This document shows positions 1 to 12,639 of a stretch of DNA of 64,000 nucleotides, in pieces. Position 1 is the stretch's first letter. Each line of letters opens with the position of its first letter. The translations under genes were made by a program, and so were the position numbers. The notes beneath the pieces are model-generated. The model saw only the letters and a list, made by a program, of their open reading frames with translations, made no database searches and had not been told where the DNA came from. This stretch comes from Medicago truncatula (lineage: Eukaryota; Streptophyta; Magnoliopsida; Fabales; Fabaceae). The DNA lies in NCBI RefSeq assembly GCF_003473485.1, contig NC_053042.1, positions 48,633,762 to 48,697,761 of the forward strand, written 5' to 3'.

Positions 1-1863
1 TGAATTAGATCTAACTGGTTGTTTGTGCTTAGCATGTTGAAGGGTGAATTGTGTAATGATATCTTATTCCTTCTTGAGCACCTCAAGGTAGGTGACCTTT
101 TGTGGTTTTTAACAAAAAAAATGCCAATACTCTGAGACTGAAATTATTCATTAACCAATATCCTTAGAAAACTCAAGATGTTATTGCTCTTTTAGGTGAA
201 GATGTAAAAGCATCAGCTCCCAAGTTGAAGATTCATGTTACAATGTGAACTAGTTTATGGTTATCAGTTTTCCTAAAAATATTGACATCAATAATGCTAG
301 AAAGAGGTAACAAGGAGCATATGGTGGCTGCAAAAGAAATAAAATAAAATAGATGCATGTTAATAAAACAATTGTTCAGTATATTTCCACATTTCAGACA
401 GCACTTTCCCATCTAAGCATATTATGTGTTCTCTCCAACCCATCAATCTTATTATTTACACTAAATTAATACAGTTAATTTGTAATTCCATGTTCATATT
501 AATCATATGTTGTATTTCCATTATAGATATATTTTGTATCGCCCTTGTGAAAACGGATACTATGTCGTTGGAACAGGATAATCAGGTTCTTGAGCTATTA
601 TTTTGAATAACATAATGATGTTTTTGTCCTACACTTGCAACATGATATTGTTGAGCATTCACGTGAGAATTTCTTTTGGGTCTGTAATCCATGTGTTACT
701 GTGTTAATCATTGTGAAAATTCTACTTTTTATATTATTATTTGAGACTGTTGATCTTGAAGCTTCCAAGCCTATTTCTTTAGTCCATGGAGGATGATCTT
801 CAAATAAAAGGATAAAGGCAAGCAGTGGCAGTTTCTCCTTTCTGCAATCTCATTTGTTAAAATATTATTTGTCATTATCCTTTCTAAAGACTTGAATATT
901 TTACTAAATATGACCATTTTTTGTGTTACAGAACAACGAGTTTGAACAGTTTGTCTAGTTAATCCATCGTGAATGGAAACTAAATTGAAGATTGTTGCTC
1001 TTAATAAGAATTATTTGCTTGGAATGCTTGACCCTCACTTTGACCTTTCTTTTTCCAACTTGGGGGATTGCCATTGAGTTTCAAACATCTTTCACATGCA
1101 TTCCATGCATGTTTGCAGTGATCACACCAATGTTTGTTCGACTTCTTACTTTCATTGAAGTTTCTAGTATATAGCAAGAGGCGAACATTTAGATTATGAA
1201 CTTCGAGATGAGTTACCCATCAAGATTTTTTGTCCTGCCTCGTCTCTCCTTTATTCCTGAAAACATTTCATAAATAGTTGGTAGTGGCATCTTCCCCAAT
1301 ATTCTGCCACTCACTTCTTCAAGATTTTTATTCCACCCACAAAGAATTATAAAGAAATTATCATTTTCTTGCAATTTAATAAACAGAACACTATTTTATA
1401 CAAAGAAACAAACGATTATAAAATCTTTTATTGACATGGCAGGTATTTGGTGGAAGATTGTTACGGTACTTTGATATGGAGAATCAGAACCACATGAGAC
1501 CTCTCGATCCACATTTTCATTGCAATGAAATGTTGATGTTGCATAATGATGCTTAGAGAATCTCAAAGATGCAACAACAAAACTCAAAAACAACCTATTG
1601 CATTTAAGTTTTAAATTATGAACAAAAATACACGTTTTTGGAACAATCCCATAAGTACATTAGAAAATGTCCCTAAATATTGTTCTTAAACTACGTCATT
1701 TGGTCCTTATTACGAAAAGAAAACAAAAAGCATCAAAACCAGTTGTGACATTTATCTAATAGTCTCCAATTTTTTCTTATAACCTTATATACAAAATGAA
1801 AAAAAAAAAAAAACTCAACCGTGAAAGTGATTGAAGACCACCAAGTACCTTCCTTGGTCATGG
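1..1863. other. Left-edge region, no supported gene
   Basis: AT-rich DNA with only short open frames (60-80 residues) that match no family I recognise. Around 36-93 and 196-248 there are two short open stretches with plausible acceptor/donor dinucleotides (a GTAGGT donor follows position 93), so the tail of a gene entering from the left cannot be excluded. The reading frame does not carry across that intron, so I do not call it. Confidence 0.5.
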
Positions 1864-3151
1864 TTAGGAAGGAATATCACAACTATCTTCACCATCATCA
1901 TCAGTTTCAATTTCCATGTCGATGTCTTCTTCTTCTTCAGCAAAAGAGTTTGGTGCTAAAGAAGAGCAAGAAGAAATTGAGCTGTTGGGTTGACCAGAAA
2001 TTGAAGTGGTTGGATGTGTCACCGGAGACTTGGTTCGTGTACTACCGGCTAGTGAGTTCCGATGGGTAGGTCTTGCATGGTTATGATCTCCTGTGTATGT
2101 CACAGTGAACATGTCTGCTTCAGTGTTGCTCCTTTCAACTTGCTTTCGCGCGGTACAACCTTTGGAACTGCTACATCTGTAGTAGTTCCTAATAATACAA
2201 CAACAAATTATAAGGTTGTTAGTATTTCCTGAGAAATTGATGGTTCAATAGCACTTAAAGCTGAAATGAATTTGTTATAGTAATCGATGTTTTAAAATTT
2301 TTGGTGAAGACGTAGTGTCAAGACTTTCGGGGAGAAGCTAGCGTAGTATCAAATTATATTTTATTGAAGTTATATGTGTACCTTGGATATGGAGAACCTT
2401 TAATGGGTTTTTGTCCATATTTTCGCCATGCCCACAAATCTGTTGAGAGGTTATCTGCGGTTACATGGCACACCATTTTCCCTTGTTGACTTTTTCTGTT
2501 GAAAAGGAAATATATAAATTTAAATAGAATGTAAATGTACTATGTACTATTATTTATGTCATGCCAACTTTATGTAGGTAAAAGTTCTATTTTTTTTAGT
2601 AAAGAAATGAAATATTCAATTATTAGTGGAAATTGGAAAATTGTATACTACCTTTTTCTTGATCTAGGTGTTTGAGACTGGATGCTTTGGGGTACTTGAA
2701 ATTCTTGTTTCTGAATTGCTTGTAGTTGATTATGTTGCTGTTGTAATTGTTGGTTATGGAATTTGTTGAAGCTAGAAGTGGAAGTTTCTTGCACAAAATG
2801 AGGAGGCCAAATGGAAGATGAAGTAGTAGGGACAAAATGGTTTTGTTGTTGTCCAATGTATCTTGCAATATGAGGAGGGGAATTGGGATTGATACCATGA
2901 CCACTAGTAGTAGTGGTGATGGTGGGGGTAAAAGATGTCAATAATTGGTTTAGACCTTGAAGCTCATTGGTTATAGGTTGCACTACATTGGGAAAAGAAA
3001 ATGCATCATATTCTAATTCTACTTTGAAATTAGAAGTGGAAATGGAAGATGGTATAGTATTTGTTGTGGTAAATGAATTTTCTGTTGTGTTTGTATTGGT
3101 GGCTGATTGGCAGCTTCGAACAATGGCAAACAAATCCCAATCCTCAGCCAT
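1864..3151 (-). CDS. WRKY transcription factor, group IIe (WRKY22/27/29 type)
   Basis: Nuclear DNA-binding transcription factor predicted to bind W-box (TTGACY) promoters. Three exons, 3151-2652, 2495-2382 and 2188-1864, total 939 nt (312 residues), all junctions GT/AG and in phase. The start is the ATG of [14 protein letters not shown], the usual N-terminus of this subgroup; the same frame stays open further upstream without resembling the family. Exon 1 encodes a Gln/Asn/Ser/Thr-rich N-terminal region. Exon 2 carries the WRKYGQK heptad. Exon 3 completes the zinc finger, C-x5-C-x23-H-x-H, and an acidic tail rich in Glu and Asp. The intron splits the Arg codon after SPYP, the R-type WRKY intron. 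[19 protein letters not shown] and the RNSLAGSTR tail point to group IIe, whose Arabidopsis members act in flagellin-triggered and other immune signalling. Exact orthology is not established here. Confidence 0.95.
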
Positions 3152-3397
3152 TGTTATAAATGCAAATGAGTGAGATATAATGAATATCACAACTATTTTT
3201 TGGGGGGTGTGGTTTTTTTTTTGCCTATTGAAGCAACATACTAATAAGGAGCAAAAAAATCTTAGAGAAAGTGAGAAAAATAGATCAAGGAGAAAAGGTG
3301 GCGCTGACTTTTGGAGGATAGTACAAAATTTAAAGAGACAAAATGAAGAGGATGAAGCAAGAAGGATGGTTGAGTGCATGAGTTGGGTAAATAATGA

Positions 3398-3406
3398 TTT
3401 TTATAG
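3398..3406 (-). promoter_or_regulatory. Candidate TATA box of the WRKY gene
   Basis: On the minus strand this reads CTATAAAAA, about 250 bp upstream of the WRKY start codon. The position allows a 5' UTR of roughly 200 nt. Support is sequence match and spacing only. Confidence 0.35.
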
Positions 3407-6400
3407 TAGAAAGAAAATGTGCAAAGTGGAATCATGTGGAGGTTGGAGGCTGTCGTGGATTGGAGGAACTTGAGAGGTTTTCTTTGGTCCTTTAAAAATG
3501 CCAAATTCATTTGCCTTTTTCATTGACATTGTGAAAATGTCAAAGTGGGGTCTAAACAAATGTGACGATGATTCGGATGCCTCTAGTTTGAAAAGTTCAT
3601 ACCATGTTCATGGTGGTTTATTGCTATACTCTTTTTATGCAATTATAGGTTTTACTCCCTCTAGTCTCATGCATAAGGAAAAAAAAAGTAGTTAGTATGG
3701 TTTTAAAGAAGTTTTATAATGTCAATGTTTGCAAATTAAATCTATTATATAATGGCAATTACAATATAATCAATCAGAAAATGAAGAATTATTTTGATAA
3801 GAAATTTAACATTATTTACAACACGAAGCACCAGAAAGAAACCAAAAAGATGGGGAAAGTGGAGGAATAAGACGACAACAAGCTACCAGAAGGAAAAAGG
3901 TCCCAAAATGTAATATAAATAGGAAAAGAGAAGCATATGAAAGTGGGAATAAAAATTAAATAACATTTTAACCTGAAAAAATTACACATCTTATAAAACA
4001 AAATAAAAGTAAATAGTTTGATAGCAAAAGAAGTTAGATTTTTACATATACTATGAGTCTATGATATTAATTACAGGGACATATGGGCATAAGTATCCAA
4101 CTAGAAAGCACTAAACGTCATGAGAATATGAGTTGACAATTATTTTATGGCATATCTTCTATGCATGATAGTGAATGAAGTGGTGGTGGAAGTGATCAAA
4201 TTGAATCTACATACGTAATTTAAATTGATGTGCGCAAAATTCTTTACCCACAAATGGTAATAATTTTTTTTTAAAGAATAATTACATTTTTAATATATAC
4301 CTTAAAAAGATAACAAGGACCCTGGAAACAGAGATAGTGTGTGAGGGAGCTGGGAAGCTTTGAGTTAATATGTACCCTTAAACGTGGGAGGGGTCCAAAT
4401 ATTTTGGACTAGCAGAATGAAAATTTTCAATGGTAGTTCTTCATTCCACGTGTTTGTTTGAATTGGCTGGCCAGTTTGGTCAATGGTATACAAACTTTTT
4501 TTCGACTATCCTAGGATGGAAACTTACACAATTTAAGTTAGATTTGATGATGATAAGTGATGAGTGAAGAAAAATAGAATTAGACTTCATGTGGCTAATC
4601 ATCATTAAAAATAATATTACACTCCATTAATACTTATATCTGATTGTAAATAGGAAAAATTACACACATTTCTCAAATGATGATTCACTTAAATGACACA
4701 TATTTTGACGTGTGTCTATAGAAGACATTGATCAATGTACATACTATATGGTTAAGTTTAGTACTTTTTTAAATTTTGAGCTCCTTCATCATGACTCTCC
4801 TCCGGCAGATCTTTTTCCAATCCTGCAAAGTGATTCAGAGGAAATCTTCTTTATGAGAGTTTAGCTCTCTTTTATTTTCCTTTTTTCTTTTTGTTTGTTT
4901 TGCTCTTTTCCTTTAGCTTTGTAACAAAAAAATAGAAGACATTGATATCACTCAATTATCCTTCTATATACTATGAAAAAATTGAGCGATGTCTATGTTA
5001 TTTAAATTATATGGAAGGAAATAAGTGCACTGTTTAATAGATAAGAGTGGTGAGTGCTTATATAAAAAATAAAAAGGGATGTGTGTGTCATTATTGAGTT
5101 TAATTTTTATACACTATCAGTGTAATTATAATTGAAGAGTTTAGATTTGCTTCATTTATTGTCAATTTATAAGAGATACAGACACAATTGATAGATCAAT
5201 AGAACCCATCAGTGAGATTCACTTATTAAAATAGATCTTACTAATCTGTGACTTGTGTATGTCTTTTCATAAATGGAGCAAAATAAATAAAGAAAAACCG
5301 GACTCCATTACATATTGTTACAAAACATTGACTTGTAAGACGACGGAAATAAGTCTTTATATTATATAAACTCTCAATCTATAATCAAGCCTTATCTTTA
5401 CTTATTTGGGATTTTGGTTTTTCCCAATAATATTCAACCAGCACCACGGTCTTATTACATGCTAGCTGCATAATTAATAATTATGACCTTCTATGGTGAG
5501 TGATGAAATACCTACCCACTTAAACAAGAAAGGAATTGCTGAGTGACTGGGTTCAGTGATCTCTAACTTAAATTCTAAATCATATTAACACGTTTTCTTT
5601 AATACAATGAGGAAGAGTTGTATGATAGTGATGGTTGAAAATGTGTACATATTTCCCCTTATATCTCTTAAGCTAGTGAAGAAGTTTGTGTCACTTTCAC
5701 ATCAGTATCGTGTAGATTTAGATGACAACGGATAGAAGTTAGTGTCATTTTCACACATGTTAGCATTTACATGTGAAATATGTGGTTAGATAAATCTCTT
5801 TAAAGTGATGATTACAAATTATCATCAAAATGATGATTTCAGTATTTGGATCTTTGATGGGTTGGGTGATGATCCAATTACTGTGATCAATCAATTATAT
5901 GATGTGTACAAGCATGCAGTTATTGTCCACGCTTTCAAGCATGCAGTTATAATGCTTGAAACATTGTATTGCTTGCACACAAACTCGTTATAGATTAATT
6001 AAATAGTAACAATATCACCCTGCTAACCAAAGAATCTTTGATCGTTACCGATATAGATCAGAGAAAATTTTCTGTGGATGTATACACCCAACATTGTTTA
6101 ATACTCCACAGCTCCACTAAAACTTATAGAAGAAGGTGAATCAGCGAATGACCTTGTCTTGTAATGTTATCTGTTCACTAGTATAATAACTATGATGGCA
6201 GAATACCTGTAAAGGAACACCATCTCACCATCACATGGTATATCAACCAGAGTTAGTTCTCCACTCCCCTGTTCCAAGGTGTAAACTAATTTACTTTTGG
6301 ATAAACCACGGTATATCCTACACACAACATCAAAGATTAATCCCTCAAGATAACTAAGATCCATTTAAGCTCTCAAAACATATATTTTTCCATACACAAG

Positions 6401-7189
6401 GGTCGGGATCAAACCCTCCCACCGACGAAATGATTACAGAACCCAAGTATCTACCACTTGGTTCCATAATTGGAGTAAACTAAATTATGTAACTCATTGA
6501 ATCACGAGCATCACGGTTCTAGACTTCCCTAAGAGATTAGTTTCTTCAGTGGAAGAGCCTAAAGAGCTGTGAATTAAGTACCAAGTTGAGCTTCTACTTT
6601 GATTCAGTACTATGTAAGTAAGAGTAACTTTTTATTTTCATAATTAGTTTATCACTGTAATATGTCAATTCTATCTACGCCAGATTTTACCTTATAGAGT
6701 GAAATAAAGCATATAATGATACTTCTAATTAAATCACATTACATATTTGATCCTGTCAACAAGATGACTAGTAACTCCATTCTTCAGCATTGAAAATGGC
6801 TTATGAATGGGAGAGTAACTGCATGTCAAGAACATGCTCTTAGCCTCTACTTTTCGAAAGAAGCAAATCAATTTTATTATAGTCTAAGCATTAGACGTGC
6901 TAAGATTAGAACAACACACACATTACCTACAAACTATCGAGTGACTAGGACCACCTATTCTATAAAAAAAATGGCCACCTATGAACATAATAGCAACCAA
7001 CAACTCTAATACACAACACCTAAATTCGATACTGATATGATCCTATGGCATGCCCAAACACTGTCTTGAATTTCCATGCAATTGGAAAGTATACCCTCTG
7101 ATTTTATAGCTTCTGCCATGGAATATACTTCCACTGATTTCTTATAGTCTAAGCATTATCCAAAGATTCAAAAACCATAGTATCGATGC
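3407..7189. other. Intergenic region upstream of the WRKY gene
   Basis: No convincing coding sequence. Open frames at 5805-5993 and 6167-6364 are under 70 residues and resemble nothing I know. A minus-strand TTGACC (W-box core) lies near 4477-4482, about 1.3 kb upstream of the WRKY start. A 16-bp string, TATAGTCTAAGCATTA, occurs twice (about 6879 and 7146), hinting at decayed repeat DNA. Confidence 0.5.
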
Positions 7190-7985
7190 CTTATCTTCTA
7201 TTAACCGTCCTCCCCTTCCCAATAAATCGCCAAATTGCTCCAAACTCTCCTTTGCCTTGTTAACCATATCTGAGGATATCACCTTGTAATCTCATACCAT
7301 ACTTGCCAAAATACTGGACACTCAGAATAAATATGAAACCAAATCCACAACCCCCTGCATACAATGTTGCCTCCCTTCCTAATATACCTCTCTTGCACAT
7401 ATTGTCAATTGTTGAAATTTTATGTTGAACTAGCCTCCAGACAAAGATTTACACCTTCAACTGGATGGATTTGTGCCAAAGTTTATAAAAAGTTGGAAGC
7501 TTCTCTCGTTGTTGCGCTCCCACTAGGAGTTTAAAAGCCTTGTCAGTGAATACCTAGCTAATTTATGTCCTCTCCATACACCACAACCTCCACATAACTT
7601 AGGGTATGTATGGGATTGAGTTTTGGTGGGTTTTGGAGGATTAAGTCTATATTTTAAAATATATTTGAAATTTAATGTTTTTTTAAAAGCATTTTATAGT
7701 GCGCCTTAAATTAAAAAAGAAAAGTAAGCCCTCCCCTCCCCTCCAAAACCCTCCATCCAAACATAAGCTCTCTACTAACTCATGCAATATGTCCTCCCAC
7801 CGGAATAAACTCCTTCTGCACTGCCAATTCAATATCATCCTCCCCTGAACCACCTGCTTTAAGTCTCTGACTTTCACGTCTTTACATTCTGAGATGCTGA
7901 ATAAACCCAATTGAATTGCTCCTTTAATACCCTCCCCTGCTCCAAGGTTCCTCCCAAAAGAATGTTTCCAAACTATTACCAATCT
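7190..7985 (-). pseudogene. Decayed LINE (non-LTR retrotransposon) 3' end, zf-RVT region
   Basis: On the minus strand, pieces in several frames match the C-terminal part of plant LINE polyproteins. Near 7965-7770 is the CRRSLFRWEDILHELVESL stretch that normally joins the reverse transcriptase to the zinc-binding domain. Near 7510-7250 are KLWHKSIQLKV, FVWRLVQHKIST and a Cys/Gly cluster, the signature of the zf-RVT (zinc-binding in reverse transcriptase) domain. Stops and frameshifts break it, and a MITE splits it at 7600-7768. It is a dead fragment; no 5' part is nearby. Confidence 0.75.
7600..7768. mobile_element. MITE inserted in the LINE relic
   Basis: About 170 bp bounded by imperfect terminal inverted repeats. 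The left end reads GTATGTATGGGATTGAG followed by TTTTGGAGG; the right end, reverse complemented, gives GAGCTTATGTTTGGATGGAG followed by TTTTGGAGG. It interrupts LINE coding similarity that resumes on both sides. I could not define a clean target duplication, so the superfamily is open. Confidence 0.6.
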
Positions 7986-8571
7986 TTTTGTTTAATTTTT
8001 CAGAAAACCAGCTGTTCTTAAAACCCCGCATACCCCCATCTCCTACTTTTTAATATCATTCCACCACTTCAGATTTGTCCTTTTTAATATCATTCTCAAA
8101 CTTTAAATTAAAATACAATCTTGATGTTCTAAGGTTTTTTAGAAGACTCATTCTTAAACTAACTTCTAATCTGTTCGTTGTCTTTGATAACTTCCTCTTT
8201 TGCAAGTACTGAAACCCCCAGACTCATCTCACAATTATACGAAGAAGAAAAAAAATGCATCTAGAAAACAGTAATTCTCTAATTATAACCTATTTAGGTG
8301 CATTTCATTATGAAATTTATATACAATATACAATCATACTAAGACTAAGACTAGTAGCACTTTATAAGATGTAAACCATAATATTGAAATATAGAATTTA
8401 TCATCAGTCACAGCTCACAAGTATTTAACCAAACTCTTCTAGTCCAAATTTGATTATGCACAAAAACTAAATTCCCTAGTGCAAGTAACTCCTCATCTCA
8501 TCAAACCAACTTGAAAACCTTATTGAACTATTAAGCATAAACTATATTTGTTTCTATATTCAGTATATTAC
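7986..8571. other. Spacer downstream of the SARD4-like gene
   Basis: AT-rich spacer holding the presumed 3' UTR of the SARD4-like gene. The part next to 7985 may be further LINE decay. No gene or structured repeat seen. Confidence 0.4.
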
Positions 8572-9582
8572 CTATGTCCTTGTGTATGTCTCATAAACAA
8601 ACTGTGCAGCCAGCATATCAACAACAGCAGAACCAACAGACTTAAAAACAGTAATTTCCTCTGAACTGCTTCTCCCAACCTTATCACCTCTAATAAGCTC
8701 CAATAAATTCCCTCCAATTTCATCTTCCTTGATCACTCCCCTTTCAAAAGCACCAACCAGCTCCCCTGCTTCAACCAATGCAGCCTCATTGTCAACAAAA
8801 ACTTTCCCCCTTTTCAAAGCCTCATCATCACATTCCTTCATCGAATGCTTAAACGAACCAACCAAATCCAAATGAGCTCCAACTTTCAACCTCTCACCCT
8901 TCACAAGCGCTGCCTCCGAATTAGTAGCACAGCTCACAATATCCCCAAATCCAACAACCTCATCCAAATTCCCACAACCCTCAAAACTCAACCCTGAAAG
9001 TGGAAACTCATCACTTTCACTCAATTTTTTCGCCAAAGTTTTCGCCTTTTCAACGGTCCTATTCCAAATAAACACTCTTTTCAAACTGGGTCTAGCTGAA
9101 AAATGAGCTTTAATCAAATGAGGTGCCAGAGCCCCAGCACCAACCATAACAAGAATCTCACTATCATCTCTAGCTAAATACTTAGAAGCCAATCCAGAAA
9201 CACAAGAGGTTCTATAAAGTGTAAGTTCAGTGGAATCCATTGAAGCTAGGGTTTGACCAGTTGTTGAATTGAAAAGGACATAGCTACCTTGAACACCTGG
9301 TAAATTCTGTGAAGAGTTTTCAGGGAAATGGGTCACGAGTTTTACACCAATATAAGGGAAAGAAGGCGTGGAAGACCAAGATGGCATGAGAAGGAGGGAA
9401 GATGAAGGAGAGAGATTGTAGTGTTGGCGAATTGGGGTTTGGAGAAAGGTTGAAGCTTTAGGGAGATTGGATTGGATGTGGTTGATTAGGGTTTGATGGG
9501 TGAGGATGGTTCGTAGATTTTCAGTGGATATGAAGATTGGAGAAGAAGACAAGGTTATTTGATCTTTGTTGGTGGAAGCCAT
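8572..9582 (-). CDS. SARD4: SARD4-like ornithine cyclodeaminase/mu-crystallin family reductase
   Basis: Single-exon gene, 336 residues from MASTNKDQ. The family is NAD(P)H-dependent. Arabidopsis SAR-DEFICIENT 4 reduces delta-1-piperideine-2-carboxylate to pipecolic acid in plastids, the second step of pipecolate/N-hydroxypipecolate synthesis, which drives systemic acquired resistance. Seen here: an N-terminal LLLMPSWS segment, then GVKLVTHFP and GSYVLFNSTTGQTLASMD, a Rossmann dinucleotide-binding motif VMVGAGALAPH (about residues 143-153), the family motif ATNSEAALVKGERL with GAHLDLVGSF, and a C-terminal VFKSVGSAVVDMLAAQ. No stop or frameshift. The frame stays open to an earlier ATG at 9762 (396 residues), adding a Ser/Asn-rich leader; I prefer 9582 because the family usually begins there, but the longer form could supply a plastid transit peptide. 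The symbol is by family resemblance. Confidence 0.9.
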   Translation of the reverse strand: MASTNKDQITLSSSPIFISTENLRTILTHQTLINHIQSNLPKASTFLQTPIRQHYNLSPSSSLLLMPSWSSTPSFPYIGVKLVTHFPENSSQNLPGVQGSYVLFNSTTGQTLASMDSTELTLYRTSCVSGLASKYLARDDSEILVMVGAGALAPHLIKAHFSARPSLKRVFIWNRTVEKAKTLAKKLSESDEFPLSGLSFEGCGNLDEVVGFGDIVSCATNSEAALVKGERLKVGAHLDLVGSFKHSMKECDDEALKRGKVFVDNEAALVEAGELVGAFERGVIKEDEIGGNLLELIRGDKVGRSSSEEITVFKSVGSAVVDMLAAQFVYETYTRT

Positions 9583-9834
9583 TGATGAAAAATTGGGTAG
9601 TTTGTTTCTGGTTTTAGAGTGATTATTATTACTTTGGAATTGGACTCTAATAATGTTATTGTTATTGGTAAGATTTGTTATTTTGTGAGGTGTGATTGGT
9701 CTTTGTATTTCACTCATACAATGTGAGAAGGGAATGAATGTGATTATTGCTTGGCTAAGCATGGTGGTGGGTGTTAATTTGAAGATTTGAGACTTCCCTT
9801 CTTCAAATTGTCACTACTACAATACTAAAAATTG

Positions 9835-9840
9835 TTGACT
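9835..9840 (+). promoter_or_regulatory. W-box core upstream of the SARD4-like gene
   Basis: TTGACT, 253 bp upstream of the preferred start and 73 bp upstream of the alternative one. W-boxes bind WRKY factors. A six-base match is weak alone. Confidence 0.25.
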
Positions 9841-10827
9841 TCCATTAAATTAGTGGTTGAGATGTGAACATAACAAATTTCCTTGTTCTGGATTTTAAAG
9901 ATACTATGCTATAATATTAGTTTTGATTTAATTTTACCATTCGAATTTTAACTTTTAAATTAAAGTGCAACACCAAATCGACTAGATTAACCTTAAGTAA
10001 GATCTTGGATTTGAGTTTATGGATTGAAAAAAGTGGTTTAGAGAGAAGACTTAATCCGTCATAGATAAAGATAATGGATATTAACTCATTTGGGTTGGTA
10101 TGGTTGTGTTTGCTTTTTAAAAATGGTTAAAAACAATTAACATGATATTGAAATATATTCATAAGTCTTTATAAAAATGTCAAAATTGTTATATATGATT
10201 AGGGAAAGAATTTTGATTGAGTTTTTAATGACCATTGTCATTTCTCCTATAAAAAACATATCGAGAATTGAAATTCATAGTATACTCACAATTTTTCCCT
10301 TCGGTAAATAACCCATAAATAAAAGGATTTGGTCGAAATAGAAAGAAAAATGCTTATTAGATCGTAAGATATAATAGACTTGCGTAATCCAATGGTCATC
10401 TTTTGAAAAAACAAGATCAAATGGTTTAAGTTAAAATAATTAATAAGATCTATGGTGAACCACTCTTACGATTGGTCCACCATAGACATTTAAGGTTAAA
10501 GTTAACAGCTAGGGATTTATTTGGCAAACAGAGGAAAAAATGAGGACGAAAACGCCAATTTTATTAATTGTGGGACTAAAACGATTATTTAAGGGACCAA
10601 GTGATCTAATAAGCCAAAGAAAAAAAAAATTACAGTATTCTACAACACGCAGATACACAGAAATTCTACAATGTTATATGAAAAAGATCTACATTGAATT
10701 TTAAAGAAGAAACATTATATGATACATACATAATTGCATACATATAAAAAAGTATTGAAGCAAAGTAATTAACCAAAAAAAGAAAAGAGACAGAAAAAAG
10801 TCACTAATGTTTCAACAAATTACTTGT
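9841..10827. other. Intergenic region, SARD4-like to DUF4228
   Basis: No coding sequence found. Around 10440-10490 a short imperfect inverted stretch (GGTGAACCACTCTTACGATT / GGTCCACCATAG) may be a relic of a small transposon, but no boundaries were defined. The end next to 10828 should hold the 3' UTR of the DUF4228 gene. Confidence 0.4.
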
Positions 10828-11439
10828 TTATTTTGATTTAGATGAAATGCTCCAACTTGTGTTGGAAAGGCTCCACTGATCAGAAGCAATGTCTTCAGCT
10901 GCAGATGAAATGTCACCACATTTTGCTACAATCCTTACACTCTCTATCAACTCTTTTGTTCTAGCCTCTTGTGCCAAAATTTCCATCAACTGTTCTGGAC
11001 TAATCACCAACTTCACTTTCCAAAACCTGCTGCTACTAGACAAAGATTCTATAGAAGACTTCTTGAGAAACCTCATTCCTTGGTGGTGTTGGTAATCTAA
11101 GGACATTCTATATGGAGCAGGGTACGAGGTTGTTGGAACACTATGAGACCTAACATGTCCTTGTCTTACAACATGTTCATAATCACTACCACATGTAGCT
11201 TCTATTTTGTTGTTGTTGATTGGAAGCAAATAGTATGATTGTCCTGCCTCTAACTCATCGAATTGGCTTAGTGGTTTCCAAAAGAGATCATGGCTTCTGA
11301 ATATGGCATGTCCAGGGAACTCTTTGGTGATGAAACTTACTGTTATTGGTGCACTGAATTCCATGATTCCACCATTTGATGTTATTACTTTGATTGTTGT
11401 ATCAGAATCTGCCATGGCCCCAACGAAGCAGTTTCCCAT
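10828..11439 (-). CDS. DUF4228 (PADRE) domain protein
   Basis: Intronless gene, 203 residues. It starts MGNC, with Gly2 and Cys4, as in many DUF4228 proteins; this is a candidate N-myristoylation/palmitoylation site for membrane anchoring. The family pattern follows: IKVITSNGGIMEFSAPITV, EFPGHAIFRSH, then LEAGQSYYLLPI at about residues 63-75. A low-complexity middle is followed by a conserved helical segment, WKVKLVISPEQLMEILAQEAR, at about residues 140-160. Plant DUF4228 genes are often induced by pathogens or abiotic stress; no biochemical role is established. Length and motif order are normal and there is no lesion. It sits convergent with nothing and shares no operon-like arrangement. Confidence 0.9.
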   Translation of the reverse strand: MGNCFVGAMADSDTTIKVITSNGGIMEFSAPITVSFITKEFPGHAIFRSHDLFWKPLSQFDELEAGQSYYLLPINNNKIEATCGSDYEHVVRQGHVRSHSVPTTSYPAPYRMSLDYQHHQGMRFLKKSSIESLSSSSRFWKVKLVISPEQLMEILAQEARTKELIESVRIVAKCGDISSAAEDIASDQWSLSNTSWSISSKSK

Positions 11440-12501
11440 GTTGGAGTTTCAAACCTATGTTGGTGGATGTTTGTTGTCTTTAGACTTTCATGTCTTATGG
11501 TATTGGTAGTAAATTAAAGTATACTTGGAGGGAATAGTGGAGCGGGAAACTTCTTGAGATAAAAAGTAGAACTTTGTTTTATGGTCGGTTAGATTCTTGT
11601 TGTGTGCTTTGACAAAAGTTAGGCTAGAACCAAATTAAAGGAGAAAAAGAGGCCTCACATAATCATGCATTTGGAAATGTATGTGTACACATATTGCTAA
11701 TGATGAAAAGTAAATTAAAGAGTATATTTTTTAAAATTGGTTATCATTCACATATAATTTTAAAGATCAATCTCTTAAGTCGAGTAAGACTATAATGGAC
11801 GACAAAACTCTTTTTTAAGAGATTTGATGCCGTTACATTCTCGTGGTTGAATTTGAATTCAAGATATCTGATTACGCTAAAAGAGTCTGAATCATATTGA
11901 ATATGTCCATTTTATGCATTGTTTCAAAAATATTGTTTTATATGGATATAGGTAGTATAGTGAAAGAGTAGAATTTTATAGTTGATTCAAAATTGAAGAA
12001 AACCTGATAGTGTCAATCAAATGTTAAAATAAATAAAATTAGCTAACAAGTACTATTTACCCCATGGTGTTTAAAAGAAAAGTACTATTTACTCAGCAGA
12101 TGACTACCTAAACATTTTACTTTAGTACTAACCTTGTTACTGTTACATATAGTGCATTGGAATGGATATTAGATCAAGACATAGTGTTACATGATTTACT
12201 TGGTCAAAGTAGAATGAGATAAACGGAGCATACTAAGTTGCTTTAGAAGTCTTTTTCAAAGAGCTAGTGTACTGTCACTAGGCCCCATTAATTGCCCTTT
12301 TTTCTTTTTGATCTTGGATATTTGCACTTTGATGACTAAGGTATGTCAAGACAGACAGAACTATAATTCCTTTAATTATGGAACCAAATTACTGAATCCA
12401 GAAACAATGTCTCTTAGGAAACTATAGATTATTTCTTCTCTTTTTACCTAGCACTTAATGCTTTAAATTTGCAGAATTTTCGAATCGCATAACATCATCT
12501 A
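11440..12501. other. Intergenic region upstream of the DUF4228 gene
   Basis: Presumed promoter and 5' UTR of the DUF4228 gene, then AT-rich DNA up to the Helitron. No gene or bounded repeat recognised. Confidence 0.45.
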
Positions 12502-12639
12502 TCTACTTACTATATATAAAATTTAATTCCCTATAGTTTTACCATTTTGCCTCTAAGAGGGGCATTTTTGTAATTTAATATTTGGTGGGATGTGGTTGTT
12601 GCCACCTCACCTTTTTATGGGTGCATTTTACCATTTTGC

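Noticed and set aside
992..1174. 60-residue Leu/Phe/Thr-rich ORF as a small membrane protein
   Set aside because: No recognisable leader, promoter or family; composition is that of AT-rich noncoding DNA.
2967..3473. Plus-strand ORFs opposite WRKY exon 1
   Set aside because: Antisense shadows of a well-supported WRKY exon and its leader.
6167..6364. Minus-strand 65-residue ORF as an exon
   Set aside because: Plausible amino acids but no family match, no convincing splice sites and no neighbouring exon in phase.
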